Notes under the pieces: generated by a model
Databases searched by the model: none
Told to the model about the DNA's origin: nothing
What the model saw: the letters and a program-made list of their open reading frames with translations, nothing else
Program-made: the position numbers and the translations under genes
Part shown: in pieces, positions 11,297-20,217 of the stretch
How positions within the stretch are numbered: position 1 is the stretch's first letter
Layout: the number at the start of each line of letters is the position of its first letter
Source of the DNA: an uncultured Roseateles sp.
GTDB lineage: Bacteria > Pseudomonadota > Gammaproteobacteria > Burkholderiales > Burkholderiaceae_C
DNA length: 64,000 nt
Assembly (NCBI RefSeq): GCF_945956965.1
Contig: NZ_CAMFJS010000005.1
Span: 1-64,000 of the forward strand
Direction: 5' to 3'

Positions 11297-11712
11297 AGGA
11301 CCTTGCTGACGCCGGGCTGGTTGACCATCCAGTCCGCCGTGCCCTGAAAGGACTCACCCAGGCGCTGCTGCAAGACCGGGTCAAGGGCGCAATCCGCCAT
11401 CGCCTGGCGCATGCAGCTCATCCATTGGTCCCGCTCCAGCGGGCCGATTTTGAAAGGCAGGTGGCGCGCGCGCAGGCGCGGGTGGCCGAAACGCTCCACG
11501 AAATAGTCGGGCCCGCCCAGCCAGCCGCACAAAAACCAGTGCAGCTTGTCACGCGAACCTTCCAGCGTCGAAGGGTGCAGGCTACGCAACTGGGCGTAGC
11601 CGGGCTCCAGATCCATCAAGTCGTAAAACCGGTCAACCAAGCCGCGCACGGCGGCCTCGCCACCGATCCAGGCGAATGCGGTCTTGGCCGCCTCAGTACT
11701 GTCCTGGCTCAT
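11293..11712 (-). CDS. Group II truncated haemoglobin
   Basis: A 139-residue haem-binding globin of the trHbO group. The proximal histidine is probably His84 (RLRARHLPFKIG) and the invariant Trp at position G8 is Trp97 (ERDQWMSCM); the FYDLMD and FLCGWLGGPDYFVERFGHPRL blocks fit the group. Such proteins bind O2 and NO. It is the third gene of a minus-strand operon: its ATG overlaps the stop of the FlhG-like gene. Its stop overlaps the end of the convergent FAD dehydrogenase, so there is no room for a terminator between them. Confidence 0.9.
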   Translation of the reverse strand: MSQDSTEAAKTAFAWIGGEAAVRGLVDRFYDLMDLEPGYAQLRSLHPSTLEGSRDKLHWFLCGWLGGPDYFVERFGHPRLRARHLPFKIGPLERDQWMSCMRQAMADCALDPVLQQRLGESFQGTADWMVNQPGVSKVL

Positions 11713-12551
11713 TTTTCAAGCAATTTGGCGGCCAGGGCCTTGATGCACTGGGCGGCATCTGAGCCGGGAAAATGCTCCAGCACCAGCTGGCGTTTGAGCA
11801 CGGCTTGGCGCACCGCCACGTCCATCTTGACCTCGCCCATCAGCTCCAGCTTGAAGGTCTGGCCCGGCTTGGGGCCCACAAAGCGCTGCAAAACCTGCTG
11901 CAACTGGCCGCAGATCAGCCGGCCCTCACCGACCCGGTTGGTCTGGTTCACCACCAAGCCCACCTCGCGGCGGTCTTGCTGGGTGGCCAGCACCTTGATG
12001 GTAGCGTAGGCATCGGTCAGCGATGTCGGTTCCGGCGTGGCCACCACCAAGACTTGAGTGGCCAGCGAGACGGCAAACAGCACCACATCCGAGATGCCCG
12101 CGCCGGTGTCCAGCAAGATCCAGTCAAAACGCGGCCGCACGGCCTCGACGATGTCCAGCAGCTTGTCGCGCACCTCAGGTGTGAGGCGCGAATACTCCAC
12201 CATGCCGGAACCGGCCAGCAGCACATGGAAGCCGCCCGGCGCAGGCAAAATCGCCTGCTCCAGCGTGGCCTTCTCGGTGAAGACATCGTGCAGCGTCAGT
12301 TTGGGGTGCAGATTCAGCACCACATCGAGATTGGCCAGGCCCAGGTCGGCGTCCAGCACCAAGACCCGCTCGCCCCGAGCCGCCAGGGCGGCGGCCAAAT
12401 TGGCGGTCACAAAGGTTTTGCCAACACCGCCCTTGCCGCTGGTCACGGCCACGGTGCGTGCGCCGGCGCCGCGGGCCACCGGTTTGCGGGTCACAGAAGT
12501 TGCCGGGTTCACCGGCACTGGGTTTGCAGCAGGATCCATGCTCGTACTCAT
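11709..12551 (-). CDS. FlhG/MinD-like P-loop ATPase
   Basis: A 280-residue ParA/MinD-superfamily ATPase. The deviant Walker A KGGVGKT is at residues 40-46, followed by DADLGLANLDVVLNLHPKLTL, the block shared by FlhG (FleN, YlxH) proteins that set flagellar number, and by the Walker B-like DWILLDTGAGIS. A short C-terminal amphipathic helix (QCIKALAAKLLEK) could serve as a membrane target. It is not next to flhF, the usual partner. The start ATG at 12551 overlaps the stop of the upstream diguanylate cyclase gene (ATGA); the stop overlaps the haemoglobin start. A role in flagellar or polar organelle placement is inferred from family. Confidence 0.87.
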   Translation of the reverse strand: MSTSMDPAANPVPVNPATSVTRKPVARGAGARTVAVTSGKGGVGKTFVTANLAAALAARGERVLVLDADLGLANLDVVLNLHPKLTLHDVFTEKATLEQAILPAPGGFHVLLAGSGMVEYSRLTPEVRDKLLDIVEAVRPRFDWILLDTGAGISDVVLFAVSLATQVLVVATPEPTSLTDAYATIKVLATQQDRREVGLVVNQTNRVGEGRLICGQLQQVLQRFVGPKPGQTFKLELMGEVKMDVAVRQAVLKRQLVLEHFPGSDAAQCIKALAAKLLEK

Positions 12552-13342
12552 TCGCTTTCCTGTTGCGTGACGGCAAACAACATGCCCTTTTCCTCGGCGC
12601 TGACCAAGGAGTCGACTTGGGTCTCCAGGCAAGCGCGGTTACGACCTTCCGCCTTGGCGCGGTACAGCTGGCGGTCGGCTCTTTCCATCCATAGCAGCGA
12701 TGACGAACGCACCCATTGCGGCGCAAATGCACCACCCAGGCTGATCGTCACCGCAAGATTTTGTCCAGGTGCGACTTCCACCTGCAATTCAGACACCCGC
12801 TCGCGCATGCGCTCGGCCACCATGGCGCCGAAGCTGGCGGCACAGCTGGGCAGCACGATGGCAAACTCTTCACCGCCCACCCGGGCCACCGTGTCCATCG
12901 GCCGCACACCTTGGTTGAGCGCTTGAGCCACGGCCCGCAACACCATGTCGCCGGCGGCGTGGCCGTAGGTGTCGTTGACCGCCTTGAAGTGATCAATGTC
13001 CACCATCAGCAACAGCGCCGACTCGCCGGAGCGCGCCACCCGGTCCACCTCGCGTGACAGCGCCATCTCGAAGCTGCGGCGGTTGACCAGCCCGGTCAAG
13101 GCATCTTTGCTCGACAGATCGCAAAGCGCGTCAATGACGTCTTGCAGCCACGCTTGGCTATACGGCTCGCTGTCGGGCAGCAAGGCTCCGGCCTGCTGCA
13201 AGAGCTTCAAAGCCATGTCCAGCCGCAATTGGCGGGTGTCCAGCAATGGGGTGAGAGGGGTGGGTTCCAAAGGGGTTCCAAGCTTGTGCGTCAGCAGTCT
13301 AGCAGCGGCACATGTAGGCCTCAGGCGTGAACAATGGCCCAT
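12548..13342 (-). CDS. GGDEF diguanylate cyclase
   Basis: A 264-residue protein whose GGDEF domain (about residues 78-235) has the active-site GGEEF at 156-160, the DIDHFKAVNDTYGHAAGD core at 115-132, and an RPMD inhibitory site at 147-150, correctly five residues before GGEEF. It should therefore make c-di-GMP and be product-inhibited. The first 75 residues are helical with no recognised sensor and no membrane segment. It is the first gene of an operon with the FlhG-like ATPase and the truncated haemoglobin, joined by ATGA overlaps. The start at 13342 has AAGGCGG upstream; Met43 is a possible later start. Confidence 0.93.
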   Translation of the reverse strand: MGHCSRLRPTCAAARLLTHKLGTPLEPTPLTPLLDTRQLRLDMALKLLQQAGALLPDSEPYSQAWLQDVIDALCDLSSKDALTGLVNRRSFEMALSREVDRVARSGESALLLMVDIDHFKAVNDTYGHAAGDMVLRAVAQALNQGVRPMDTVARVGGEEFAIVLPSCAASFGAMVAERMRERVSELQVEVAPGQNLAVTISLGGAFAPQWVRSSSLLWMERADRQLYRAKAEGRNRACLETQVDSLVSAEEKGMLFAVTQQESE

Positions 13343-13530
13343 TGCCCGCCTTGTTTGCCCTATGCTTGGCTTGAATCAAATGCAAACTAGGTGACGGAGC
13401 CGGATCCAGGCCAGAACTCAGGCAAGTTGCCCGCGAAGCCTTGTGCGCCTCGCGACCCTCATCTGATCGTGATGTGTTGTTTGCGCCTTGATCCGAATTG
13501 ATAGCCAGAGAGACCAACCGAGCTCAATCC

Positions 13531-14382
13531 ATGTCCGCAGTACCCAATGCCGCTGGTGGCGATTCGATTGACCATGAATTCAGTTTCAGCAAAAGCGACT
13601 TTGACCGCGTTCGCGCCCTGATCTACAAACATGCGGGCATCAGCCTGCATGAGGGCAAACACGCCATGGTCTACAGCCGCTTGTCGCGCCGCTTGCGCGA
13701 CACCGGTCACAAATCATTTGCGGACTATCTTCAGTGGCTGGAATCGACCACGGGCACCCAGGCCACCAGCGAATGGCAGGAGTTCGTCAACTGCCTGACC
13801 ACCAATCTGACCTCCTTTTTCCGCGAGGAGCATCATTTCCACGCGCTCAAAGATGACCTCAAGCCCCTGGCCGGCAAGCCGGTGCGGATCTGGTGCTGTG
13901 CCGCCTCCACCGGCGAGGAGCCCTACTCCATCGCCATGACCTGCAGCGAGTCGCTGGGCAGCAACGCCAACGTCTCCATCACCGCCAGCGACATCGACAC
14001 CAATGTGCTGAACACCTGCCGCCGCGGCGTCTACAACGCCGACGCACGCGGTCTTGACCAAACCCGGCTGCGCAACTTCTTCATGAAGGGCACGGGTGCC
14101 AATGCCGGGCGCATCCGCGTCAAGCCTGAGTTGCAGAAGTGGATCGACTTCCGCACCCTCAATCTGATGGACCGGCAATGGAACCTGGGCGAGCCCTTCC
14201 ACATGGTGTTCTGCCGCAATGTGATGATTTATTTCGATGCGCCCACCCAGCGCAAGGTGCTGGAGGGCATACACCGCGAAATGCGACCCCACGGCCTGCT
14301 GTTTGTGGGCCACTCGGAGAATTTCACCGAGTCCAAGGACTTGTTCCGCCTGCGAGGCAAAACCATCTACGAACGCGTCTGA
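13531..14382 (+). CDS. cheR: Chemotaxis protein methyltransferase CheR
   Basis: Methylates glutamates of chemoreceptors using S-adenosylmethionine; CheB reverses this. The 283-residue protein has the N-terminal helical CheR domain (FDRVRALIYKHAGISLHEGKH) and the Rossmann methyltransferase fold with IWCCAASTGEEPYSIAM for SAM binding and FCRNVMIYFDAPTQRKVLEGIHREMRP split over the middle of the fold. The frame is open from 13498, but the ATG at 13531 gives the expected N-terminus. It is divergent from the diguanylate cyclase gene across 188 bases in which I see no convincing sigma-28 box. cheD and cheB follow. Confidence 0.96.
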   Translation: MSAVPNAAGGDSIDHEFSFSKSDFDRVRALIYKHAGISLHEGKHAMVYSRLSRRLRDTGHKSFADYLQWLESTTGTQATSEWQEFVNCLTTNLTSFFREEHHFHALKDDLKPLAGKPVRIWCCAASTGEEPYSIAMTCSESLGSNANVSITASDIDTNVLNTCRRGVYNADARGLDQTRLRNFFMKGTGANAGRIRVKPELQKWIDFRTLNLMDRQWNLGEPFHMVFCRNVMIYFDAPTQRKVLEGIHREMRPHGLLFVGHSENFTESKDLFRLRGKTIYERV

Positions 14383-14418
14383 ACGCTGGCTTCGAGTAGC
14401 TAGGTCAAGACGCCCGCC

Positions 14419-14445
14419 TAAAGACTTCAACCTCAAGGCCGATAG
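14419..14445 (+). promoter_or_regulatory. Candidate sigma-28 (FliA) promoter in front of cheD
   Basis: TAAA (14419-14422), exactly 15 bases, then GCCGATAG (14438-14445). The FliA consensus is TAAA-N15-GCCGATAA, so 11 of 12 positions match with the correct spacing. It lies in the cheR-cheD gap and points toward cheD. The predicted start of transcription falls at about 14451-14453, on top of the first ATG of cheD. Confidence 0.55.
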
Positions 14446-14451
14446 ACATCC

Positions 14452-15150
14452 ATGAGTAATCCCCCAGCCTCTTCCGGAGTTGGTGCCGCTGCAAGAGCAG
14501 GTGCGTACGCGAGCGCGATGTCGTCCAGTTCGGCGGGGGCGGCGCGCGTGGCGCAGCTCAAGTCGGTGCAGCGCAAAGCCGGCGAAGCCTCCTTCTTCTT
14601 CTACGACGCCCACTTCAAGAACGCCGCCGTCAAGATCTTGCCCGGCGAGTACTACGTCGACAACGAAGACCTGCTGGTCATGACCACGCTGGGCTCGTGC
14701 ATCGCCGCCTGCCTGTGGGACCGCCACGCCCAGATCGGCGGCATGAACCACTTCATGCTGCCTGATGGCGCCGGTGACTCAGGCCGCTACGGCTCCTTCG
14801 CGATGGAGCTGTTGATCAACGAGATGATGAAGCGCGGCGCGGCCAAGAGCCGCATGGAAGCCAAGATTTTTGGCGGCGGCGCGGTGATCGCCGGCATGAA
14901 CACCATCAACGTCGGTGAACGCAATACCAACTTCGTCATCGACTACCTCAAGACCGAGCGCATCCCCATCGTCTCCAAGGACGTGATGGACATCTACCCG
15001 CGCAAGGTCTGCTTCCTGCCTCATAGCGGTAAGGCCATGGTCAAGCGTCTGGCACCGGCCAGCACCGAAGCCCTGGTCCAACAAGACCGCCTGGCCGCGC
15101 AAAAGGCGCAACCCGTGGTCGCCACAGGCGGCTCGGTCGACCTGTTCTGA
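14452..15150 (+). CDS. cheD: Chemoreceptor glutamine deamidase CheD
   Basis: Deamidates specific glutamines of chemoreceptors and can be a target of CheC/CheY control. The 232-residue product has the family core with [13 protein letters not shown] (the Cys of GSC is the nucleophile) and [11 protein letters not shown] (catalytic His), then [18 protein letters not shown] and [12 protein letters not shown]. About 40 residues of Ala/Ser-rich sequence precede the core. An ATG at 14518 is an alternative start and would give the transcript from the sigma-28-like promoter a leader; with the first ATG that transcript would be leaderless. It lies between cheR and cheB, the usual order. Confidence 0.94.
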   Translation: MSNPPASSGVGAAARAGAYASAMSSSSAGAARVAQLKSVQRKAGEASFFFYDAHFKNAAVKILPGEYYVDNEDLLVMTTLGSCIAACLWDRHAQIGGMNHFMLPDGAGDSGRYGSFAMELLINEMMKRGAAKSRMEAKIFGGGAVIAGMNTINVGERNTNFVIDYLKTERIPIVSKDVMDIYPRKVCFLPHSGKAMVKRLAPASTEALVQQDRLAAQKAQPVVATGGSVDLF

Positions 15151-15176
15151 CCCAGCAGGATCCGGAAAGAAACGAC

Positions 15177-16271
15177 ATGGCAAAGACAAAAGTAGTAGTG
15201 GTCGACGATTCCGCGCTGGTGCGCAGCATCCTCACCGAGATCATCAACCGCCAGCCCGATATGGAGTGCATTGGCGCGGCCGCCGACCCCCTGGTCGCAC
15301 GCGAGATGATTCGCAACCTCAACCCCGACGTGATCACGCTGGACATTGAAATGCCGCGCATGGACGGGTTGGACTTCCTCTCGCGCTTGATGCGCTTGCG
15401 CCCCATGCCGGTGGTGATGGTGTCCACGCTGACCGAGCGCGGCGCCGAAGTGACGCTGAAGGCGCTTGAGCTCGGCGCGGTGGACTTCGTCGCCAAGCCC
15501 AAGATCGGCGTGGCCGATGGCATCCGCCTGCTGGCCGATGACATCACCGACAAGATCCGCATTGCCAGCAAAGCCCATATCCGCCGCGCCCCACCCGGCC
15601 CGGCCGCCGCCGCAGCGCCGGGCGCACCACCCGCCGTGCCCCACAAGCCGGTGAGCATGGCCAGCCTGGGCCGCTTGTCGACCGAGAAAATCATCTTCAT
15701 CGGCGCCTCCACCGGCGGCACCGAGGCCACCAAGGACGTATTGGTGAATCTGCCGGCCGACTGCCCGGCCGTGGTCATCACCCAGCACATGCCGCCCGGC
15801 TTCACCAAAAGCTATGCGGCGCGCCTGGACGGCCTGTGCCGCATCCGCGTCAAGGAAGCCCAAGACGGCGAACGTATCCTGCCTGGCCACGGCTATATCG
15901 CCCCCGGCGGCCTGCACCTCAGCGTGGAGCGCTCCGGCGCCAACTACATCGCCCGGGTGCAAGACGGCGAGCCGGTGAACCGCCACAAGCCTTCGGTTGA
16001 GGTGCTGTTCCACTCCGCCGCACGCGTCGTCGGGCCCAATGCCCTGGGCATCATGCTGACCGGCATGGGCGCGGACGGCGCCAAGGCCATGAAGGTGATG
16101 AAGGACGCGGGCTCCTACAACCTGGTGCAAGACGAGGCGAGTTGTGTGGTCTTCGGCATGCCGCGTGAAGCGATTGCGGCCGGCGCGGCCGACGAAGTGC
16201 TGCCGCTGAACCAGATCGCGCCGCGTTTGATCGAGAAGCTGCGCAGTTCGGGCCTGACCCACCGGGTCTGA
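15177..16271 (+). CDS. cheB: Chemotaxis response regulator protein-glutamate methylesterase CheB
   Basis: Removes methyl groups from chemoreceptors when phosphorylated by CheA. The 364-residue protein has a receiver domain (phospho-acceptor Asp56 in [12 protein letters not shown], acidic pair Asp10-Asp11), an Ala/Pro-rich linker around 140-160, and the methylesterase domain with catalytic Ser178 ([10 protein letters not shown]), His204 (ITQHMPPGF) and an Asp in [18 protein letters not shown] precedes the ATG. It starts 26 bases after cheD and ends 69 bases before a strong terminator, so it is the last gene of the unit. cheA, cheW and cheY are not in the window. Confidence 0.97.
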   Translation: MAKTKVVVVDDSALVRSILTEIINRQPDMECIGAAADPLVAREMIRNLNPDVITLDIEMPRMDGLDFLSRLMRLRPMPVVMVSTLTERGAEVTLKALELGAVDFVAKPKIGVADGIRLLADDITDKIRIASKAHIRRAPPGPAAAAAPGAPPAVPHKPVSMASLGRLSTEKIIFIGASTGGTEATKDVLVNLPADCPAVVITQHMPPGFTKSYAARLDGLCRIRVKEAQDGERILPGHGYIAPGGLHLSVERSGANYIARVQDGEPVNRHKPSVEVLFHSAARVVGPNALGIMLTGMGADGAKAMKVMKDAGSYNLVQDEASCVVFGMPREAIAAGAADEVLPLNQIAPRLIEKLRSSGLTHRV

Positions 16272-16339
16272 GGCCTGCGGGCAGTGCACTGCACGCAGTG
16301 CGCTCAGCCCCCTGTTCGCCCTAACGTCACCAAGGCACC

Positions 16340-16379
16340 ACAGCGCCACGGCACTTGTTCACGCCGGCGCTGTTTTTCT
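16340..16379 (+). terminator. Rho-independent terminator after cheB
   Basis: ACAGCGCC (16340-16347) pairs with GGCGCTGT (16366-16373) across an 18-base loop and is followed by TTTTTCTT. It lies between cheB and the EAL-GGDEF gene on the plus strand. Confidence 0.75.
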
Positions 16380-16433
16380 TGGCTCTGCCGCCGAGTTCAA
16401 CACCCTGTCACCTTGGGCGGGCAGCATGGCGGC

Positions 16434-18248
16434 ATGACGATCACGCTTGCCCACTCCCACAGCTCAAGCCTGCCCAGCCGCGGCACTGAGCGCCCCGCCC
16501 TCCTGCGGGTGCAGACCCTGATCAACGAAGACCTGCTGAGCACCTTGTTTCAGCCGGTGACCCAGATGGACTCGGGCCTGATCTACGGCTACGAAGCCCT
16601 GGTGCGCGGCCCTGCCGGCAGCGCCCTGGAATACCCCGACGCCTTGTTTGCCGCCGGGCGCCGTGAAGGCCTCAGCGTGGCCCTGGAAGTGCGCTGCGCC
16701 AGCCAGGCGCTGAAGGACTGGAGCGCGCAAAAGCTGCCCGGCAAGCTGCTGATCAATATGAGCGCCGCCGCATTGGCCAGCGCGGTGGGCCAAGACCAGG
16801 GCGAGCGCAGCCTGAAGTTCTGCGACCAACTGGGCCTCAAGCCCTCCGACATCGTAATCGAGCTGACCGAGCATGAGCGCGTCACCGACATCGGCAGCCT
16901 GCGCAATGCCATCAGCCATCTGCGCCGCCAGGGCGTGGGCATTGCGCTGGACGACTTCGGCGACGGCCGCTCCTCGCTGCGCCTGTGGTCCGAGATCCAG
17001 CCCGATCTGGTCAAGATCGACAAATACTTCACCCACGATCTGCCCGCCCACGCCGAGAAGCTGCAGACCTTCCGCGCCCTCTTGCAACTGGCCGAAACCT
17101 TTGGCGCCCAGCTGGTGGCCGAAGGCATCGAAAACGCCGAGGAATTGCGCGTGCTGCGCGACTTGGGCGTGCGCTACGGGCAAGGCTGGTTTATCGGCCG
17201 CCCGGCCAAGCAAGCCGCGGCGGAGGCGCTGCCGGCGGCGCGCGCGGTGCTGGCAAGCAATGACATCGCCGTGCTGCCCGAGCTGCGCCGCGCGTCCAGC
17301 AACGGCGTGACGGCCGAGCACCTGATGAAGGACGCCATCGCCGTCACCGAAGACACCACCCACGAGCAGCTGTTCCGCCTCTTCAACGAACAAGAGCAGA
17401 TGCAAGCCATCGCGGTGCTGGATGCGCAGGGCGTGCCGGTGGCCCTGGTGGACCGCTCGCAATTCCTCAATCGCTGGGCCAAGCCCTTCTTCCTGGACCT
17501 CTACGGCCGCCGCCCCTGCACCCTGTTCGCCAACCCGACGCCGCTGATCGTGGACGCCGACACCGGCATCGAGGCCCTCACCACCGTGCTGACCTCGGCC
17601 GACCAGCGCTATCTGCGCGAAGGTTTCATCATCACCCGCGAGGGCCGATACCTGGGCCTGGGCACGGGCGAGCAGTTGGTGCGCTCGGTCACCGAGGCCC
17701 GCATCGAAGCGGCGCGTCACGCCAACCCGCTGACCTTCTTGCCCGGCAACATCCCCATCAGCCAACACATCGGCCGCTTGATTTCCAGCGGGCGTGAGTT
17801 CGTCGCGGCCTACGCCGACCTGAACCACTTCAAGCCCTTCAACGATGAATACGGCTACTGGCGCGGTGACGAGATGATCCGCCTGGTGGCCCGGGTGGCC
17901 AGCCAGCATTGCGACAGCCAGCGCGACTTTCTGGGCCATGTCGGCGGCGATGACTTCGTCATCCTGTTCCAGAGCGACGACTGGGAGCACCGCTGCGAGC
18001 AAATCGTCGAGCGCTTCAACGAGTTGGCACGCAACCTCTTCGACGCGGCAGCGCTGGAAGCCGGCGGCATCATGGCCGAGGATCGCCATGGCGATTTGCG
18101 CTTCCACCCCTGCACCACCTTGAGCATTGGCGCGGTGCGCATCCGCCCCGGCTCCTTGCAGCGCGCCGAGGAAGTGGCTACCGCCGCGGCCAGCGCCAAG
18201 CGCCACGCCAAGCATGAGCAGCTGAGTGTTTACGTGATGGCCGCCTGA
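16434..18248 (+). CDS. EAL-CBS-GGDEF c-di-GMP signalling protein
   Basis: A 604-residue cytoplasmic protein with three parts. The EAL domain (about residues 25-270) keeps EALVRG at 54-59, the ELTE and DDFGDGRSS metal-site blocks and EGIENAEEL, so phosphodiesterase activity is plausible. A CBS pair (about 290-425) follows, often a nucleotide-sensing module. The C-terminal GGDEF domain (about 440-600) has GGDDF near 503-507, a change from Glu to Asp at the fourth position, and no RxxD inhibitory site, so cyclase activity is doubtful. The ATG at 16434 follows the che terminator. The reversed EAL-before-GGDEF order with central CBS domains is a known but less common layout. Confidence 0.9.
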   Translation: MTITLAHSHSSSLPSRGTERPALLRVQTLINEDLLSTLFQPVTQMDSGLIYGYEALVRGPAGSALEYPDALFAAGRREGLSVALEVRCASQALKDWSAQKLPGKLLINMSAAALASAVGQDQGERSLKFCDQLGLKPSDIVIELTEHERVTDIGSLRNAISHLRRQGVGIALDDFGDGRSSLRLWSEIQPDLVKIDKYFTHDLPAHAEKLQTFRALLQLAETFGAQLVAEGIENAEELRVLRDLGVRYGQGWFIGRPAKQAAAEALPAARAVLASNDIAVLPELRRASSNGVTAEHLMKDAIAVTEDTTHEQLFRLFNEQEQMQAIAVLDAQGVPVALVDRSQFLNRWAKPFFLDLYGRRPCTLFANPTPLIVDADTGIEALTTVLTSADQRYLREGFIITREGRYLGLGTGEQLVRSVTEARIEAARHANPLTFLPGNIPISQHIGRLISSGREFVAAYADLNHFKPFNDEYGYWRGDEMIRLVARVASQHCDSQRDFLGHVGGDDFVILFQSDDWEHRCEQIVERFNELARNLFDAAALEAGGIMAEDRHGDLRFHPCTTLSIGAVRIRPGSLQRAEEVATAAASAKRHAKHEQLSVYVMAA

Positions 18249-18252
18249 TCGG

Positions 18253-18285
18253 CCCTGGGGCGGGGCATCCCGCCGCACGCCAGGG
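18253..18285. terminator. Nested inverted repeat between convergent genes
   Basis: CCCTGG-GGCGGG-GCAT-CCCGCC-GCACG-CCAGGG forms a 12-bp stem with a 5-base bulge, lying between the stops of the EAL-GGDEF gene and hemW. There is no T-tract on either strand, so it is a transcript-stabilising hairpin or a factor-assisted terminator rather than a classic intrinsic one. Confidence 0.4.
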
Positions 18286-18291
18286 TCAGGC

Positions 18292-19536
18292 TCAGTCCGC
18301 TAGGAACAGGGACTGCAGATCGTTCAGGAAGTCGAAACCTCGGGGCGTGGCGGCGATGCGCGCCGGGTCGGCTTCCAGCAAGCCTTTTTGCCGACCCTGC
18401 GCCATCGCCTTGGCGATGCTCGAAGGTGGCAGGCCGGTGCGCTCCAGAAAATGCGTCAGCGGCACGCCCTCTCGCAAGCGAAGCGCATTGAGCATGAACT
18501 CGAAAGGCAGCTCGGCACGGCTGACCTCGTTCTCATTCGACACCGCCGCGCCCTCGCCGGCCTTGGCCGTATAGCTGGCCGGCTCACGCCAACGCACCTG
18601 GCGCAAGACCCGGTGCGGGAAAGAGAGCTTGGTGTGCGCGCCGGCGCCAATGCCCAGATAGTCGCCAAACTGCCAGTAGTTCTGGTTGTGGGCGCAGCGG
18701 TGGCCTTCGCGCGCGAAGGCCGAAACCTCGTAGCGCGACAGCCCTTGCTCGGCGGTACGCGCCGTGATCAGGTCCAGCATCTCGCTGGCCAGATCGCCAT
18801 CGGGCAAATTGGCCGGCGGCGCGATAGCGAAGCGGGTATTGGGTTCGATGGTCAGGTGATAGACCGACAGATGCGGCGGCTTGAAGCTCAGCGCGGTCTG
18901 CAACTCTTGATCCAAATCGGCCAGGCTTTGCTGCGGCAAGGCATACATCAGGTCGAGGTTGAAGGTATCGAAGGCTTGCGCTGCTTCTTCGATGGCGGCG
19001 CGCGCCTGCGCACCGCTGTGCACACGGCCCAAGGCCTGCAGCTTGCGGTCATCAAAGCTCTGCACACCGATGGACAAACGGGTCACGCCGGCGCTGCGAA
19101 AGCCTTTGAAGCGCTCGCGCTCGAAAGTGCCGGGGTTGGCTTCCAGCGTAATCTCGCAGCCCGCCTCCAGCGGCAGGCGGGCGCGCAGGTCAGAGATCAA
19201 CTCGGCAATCTGCTCCGGCGCGAACAAGCTGGGCGTGCCCCCGCCGATGAAGATGCTGACCACCGGCCGGCCCCAGATCAGCGGCAGCGCCGCTTCCAAA
19301 TCGGCCCGCAAAGCGGCCAGATAAGCGCGCGCTGTGGCCAGCGGCAATTGCTTGGTGGCACCGGCTGACTCAGCCACTGCAGCCTCAACACGTTGGCTAG
19401 GCAACTGCGGCTGGATGGCCGCCGGCAACTCATGCGAGTTGAAGTCGCAGTAAGGGCATTTGCGCAGACACCAGGGCAGATGCACGTACAGCGAGAGCGG
19501 CGGCAAAGCCGCCAGGCTCAGGGTGCCCGGGCGCAT
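18292..19536 (-). CDS. hemW: Radical SAM haem chaperone HemW
   Basis: A 414-residue coproporphyrinogen oxidase-like radical SAM protein, now regarded as a haem chaperone. The [4Fe-4S] motif is CLRKCPYCDF (CxxxCxxC, with Phe rather than Tyr-Phe variation), followed by FIGGGTPSLF and the LEANPGTFERERF and RLSIGVQSFDDRKLQALGRVHS blocks. The lack of an extra N-terminal Cys and the C-terminal HemN_C segment (FEFMLNALRLREGVPL) favour HemW over HemN. The ATG at 19536 is chosen; an upstream TTG with a better Shine-Dalgarno, overlapping rdgB, is possible. It is last in a kinase-PP2C-rph-rdgB-hemW unit. Confidence 0.93.
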   Translation of the reverse strand: MRPGTLSLAALPPLSLYVHLPWCLRKCPYCDFNSHELPAAIQPQLPSQRVEAAVAESAGATKQLPLATARAYLAALRADLEAALPLIWGRPVVSIFIGGGTPSLFAPEQIAELISDLRARLPLEAGCEITLEANPGTFERERFKGFRSAGVTRLSIGVQSFDDRKLQALGRVHSGAQARAAIEEAAQAFDTFNLDLMYALPQQSLADLDQELQTALSFKPPHLSVYHLTIEPNTRFAIAPPANLPDGDLASEMLDLITARTAEQGLSRYEVSAFAREGHRCAHNQNYWQFGDYLGIGAGAHTKLSFPHRVLRQVRWREPASYTAKAGEGAAVSNENEVSRAELPFEFMLNALRLREGVPLTHFLERTGLPPSSIAKAMAQGRQKGLLEADPARIAATPRGFDFLNDLQSLFLAD

Positions 19537-19549
19537 CAGATGCTGCAAA

Positions 19550-20209
19550 TCAGCCAAGATGCCAGACCTCACGCATTTGACGGGCCAGGTCGGCGGCAGC
19601 CAGGGCGCGGTGGCTGAGCGCGTTCTTTTCCGAGGCACTCAGTTGCGCCACGCTGCGGCCAAGCACTGGGATGAAGAGCAAGGGGTCATAGCCAAAACCG
19701 CCCTCGCCGCTCAAGCCAGGCAAGATCTGACCCTGCCAACGGCCCATGGCGATCAAAGGCTCGGGGTCGCCCGCACTTTGCACCGCCACCAGGGCGCAAA
19801 CAAAGCGGGCGCCGCGCTGCTCAGCCAGTGGGAACGCGGCCATCTGCTCAAGCAAGACGCGGTTGTTGTCGGCATCCGTCGGGCGGGGCGTGAGCTGCCC
19901 TTCAGCCGCAGCCGGCGCAAACAAGCCGGCATAGCGCGCCGACAGCACGCCCGGCGCGCCCTTCAGGGCTTCCACCGCCAGGCCGGAATCATCGGCCAGC
20001 GCCGGCAAGCCGCTCAGGCGCGCGGCATGGCGCGCCTTGACCAGGGCGTTCTCGACAAAGCTGTGAAAAGGCTCTTCGGCTTCCGGGATGCCCAGGGAGC
20101 CTTGGGTCACCAGCTCAACACCCAGGGGCGCAAACAAAGCCTGCAACTCGGCCAGCTTTTTGGCATTGTTGGAGGCCAGAACCAAACGAGTCGGCATTGC
20201 GCTAGACAT
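19550..20209 (-). CDS. rdgB: RdgB/HAM1 non-canonical purine NTP pyrophosphatase
   Basis: Hydrolyses dITP, ITP and XTP to keep deaminated purines out of DNA and RNA. The family signature LVLASNNAKKLAELQALF opens the protein, and FVENALVKARHAARLSG, ALADDSGLAVEALKGAPGV and SARYAG form the active site; FGYDPLLFIP is near the C-terminus. I chose the ATG at 20209; a GTG at 20221 overlapping the rph stop (GTGA) and an ATG at 20197 are alternatives. The rph-rdgB-hemW order is a common proteobacterial operon. Confidence 0.95.
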   Translation of the reverse strand: MSSAMPTRLVLASNNAKKLAELQALFAPLGVELVTQGSLGIPEAEEPFHSFVENALVKARHAARLSGLPALADDSGLAVEALKGAPGVLSARYAGLFAPAAAEGQLTPRPTDADNNRVLLEQMAAFPLAEQRGARFVCALVAVQSAGDPEPLIAMGRWQGQILPGLSGEGGFGYDPLLFIPVLGRSVAQLSASEKNALSHRALAAADLARQMREVWHLG

Positions 20210-20217
20210 CTGCAAAC

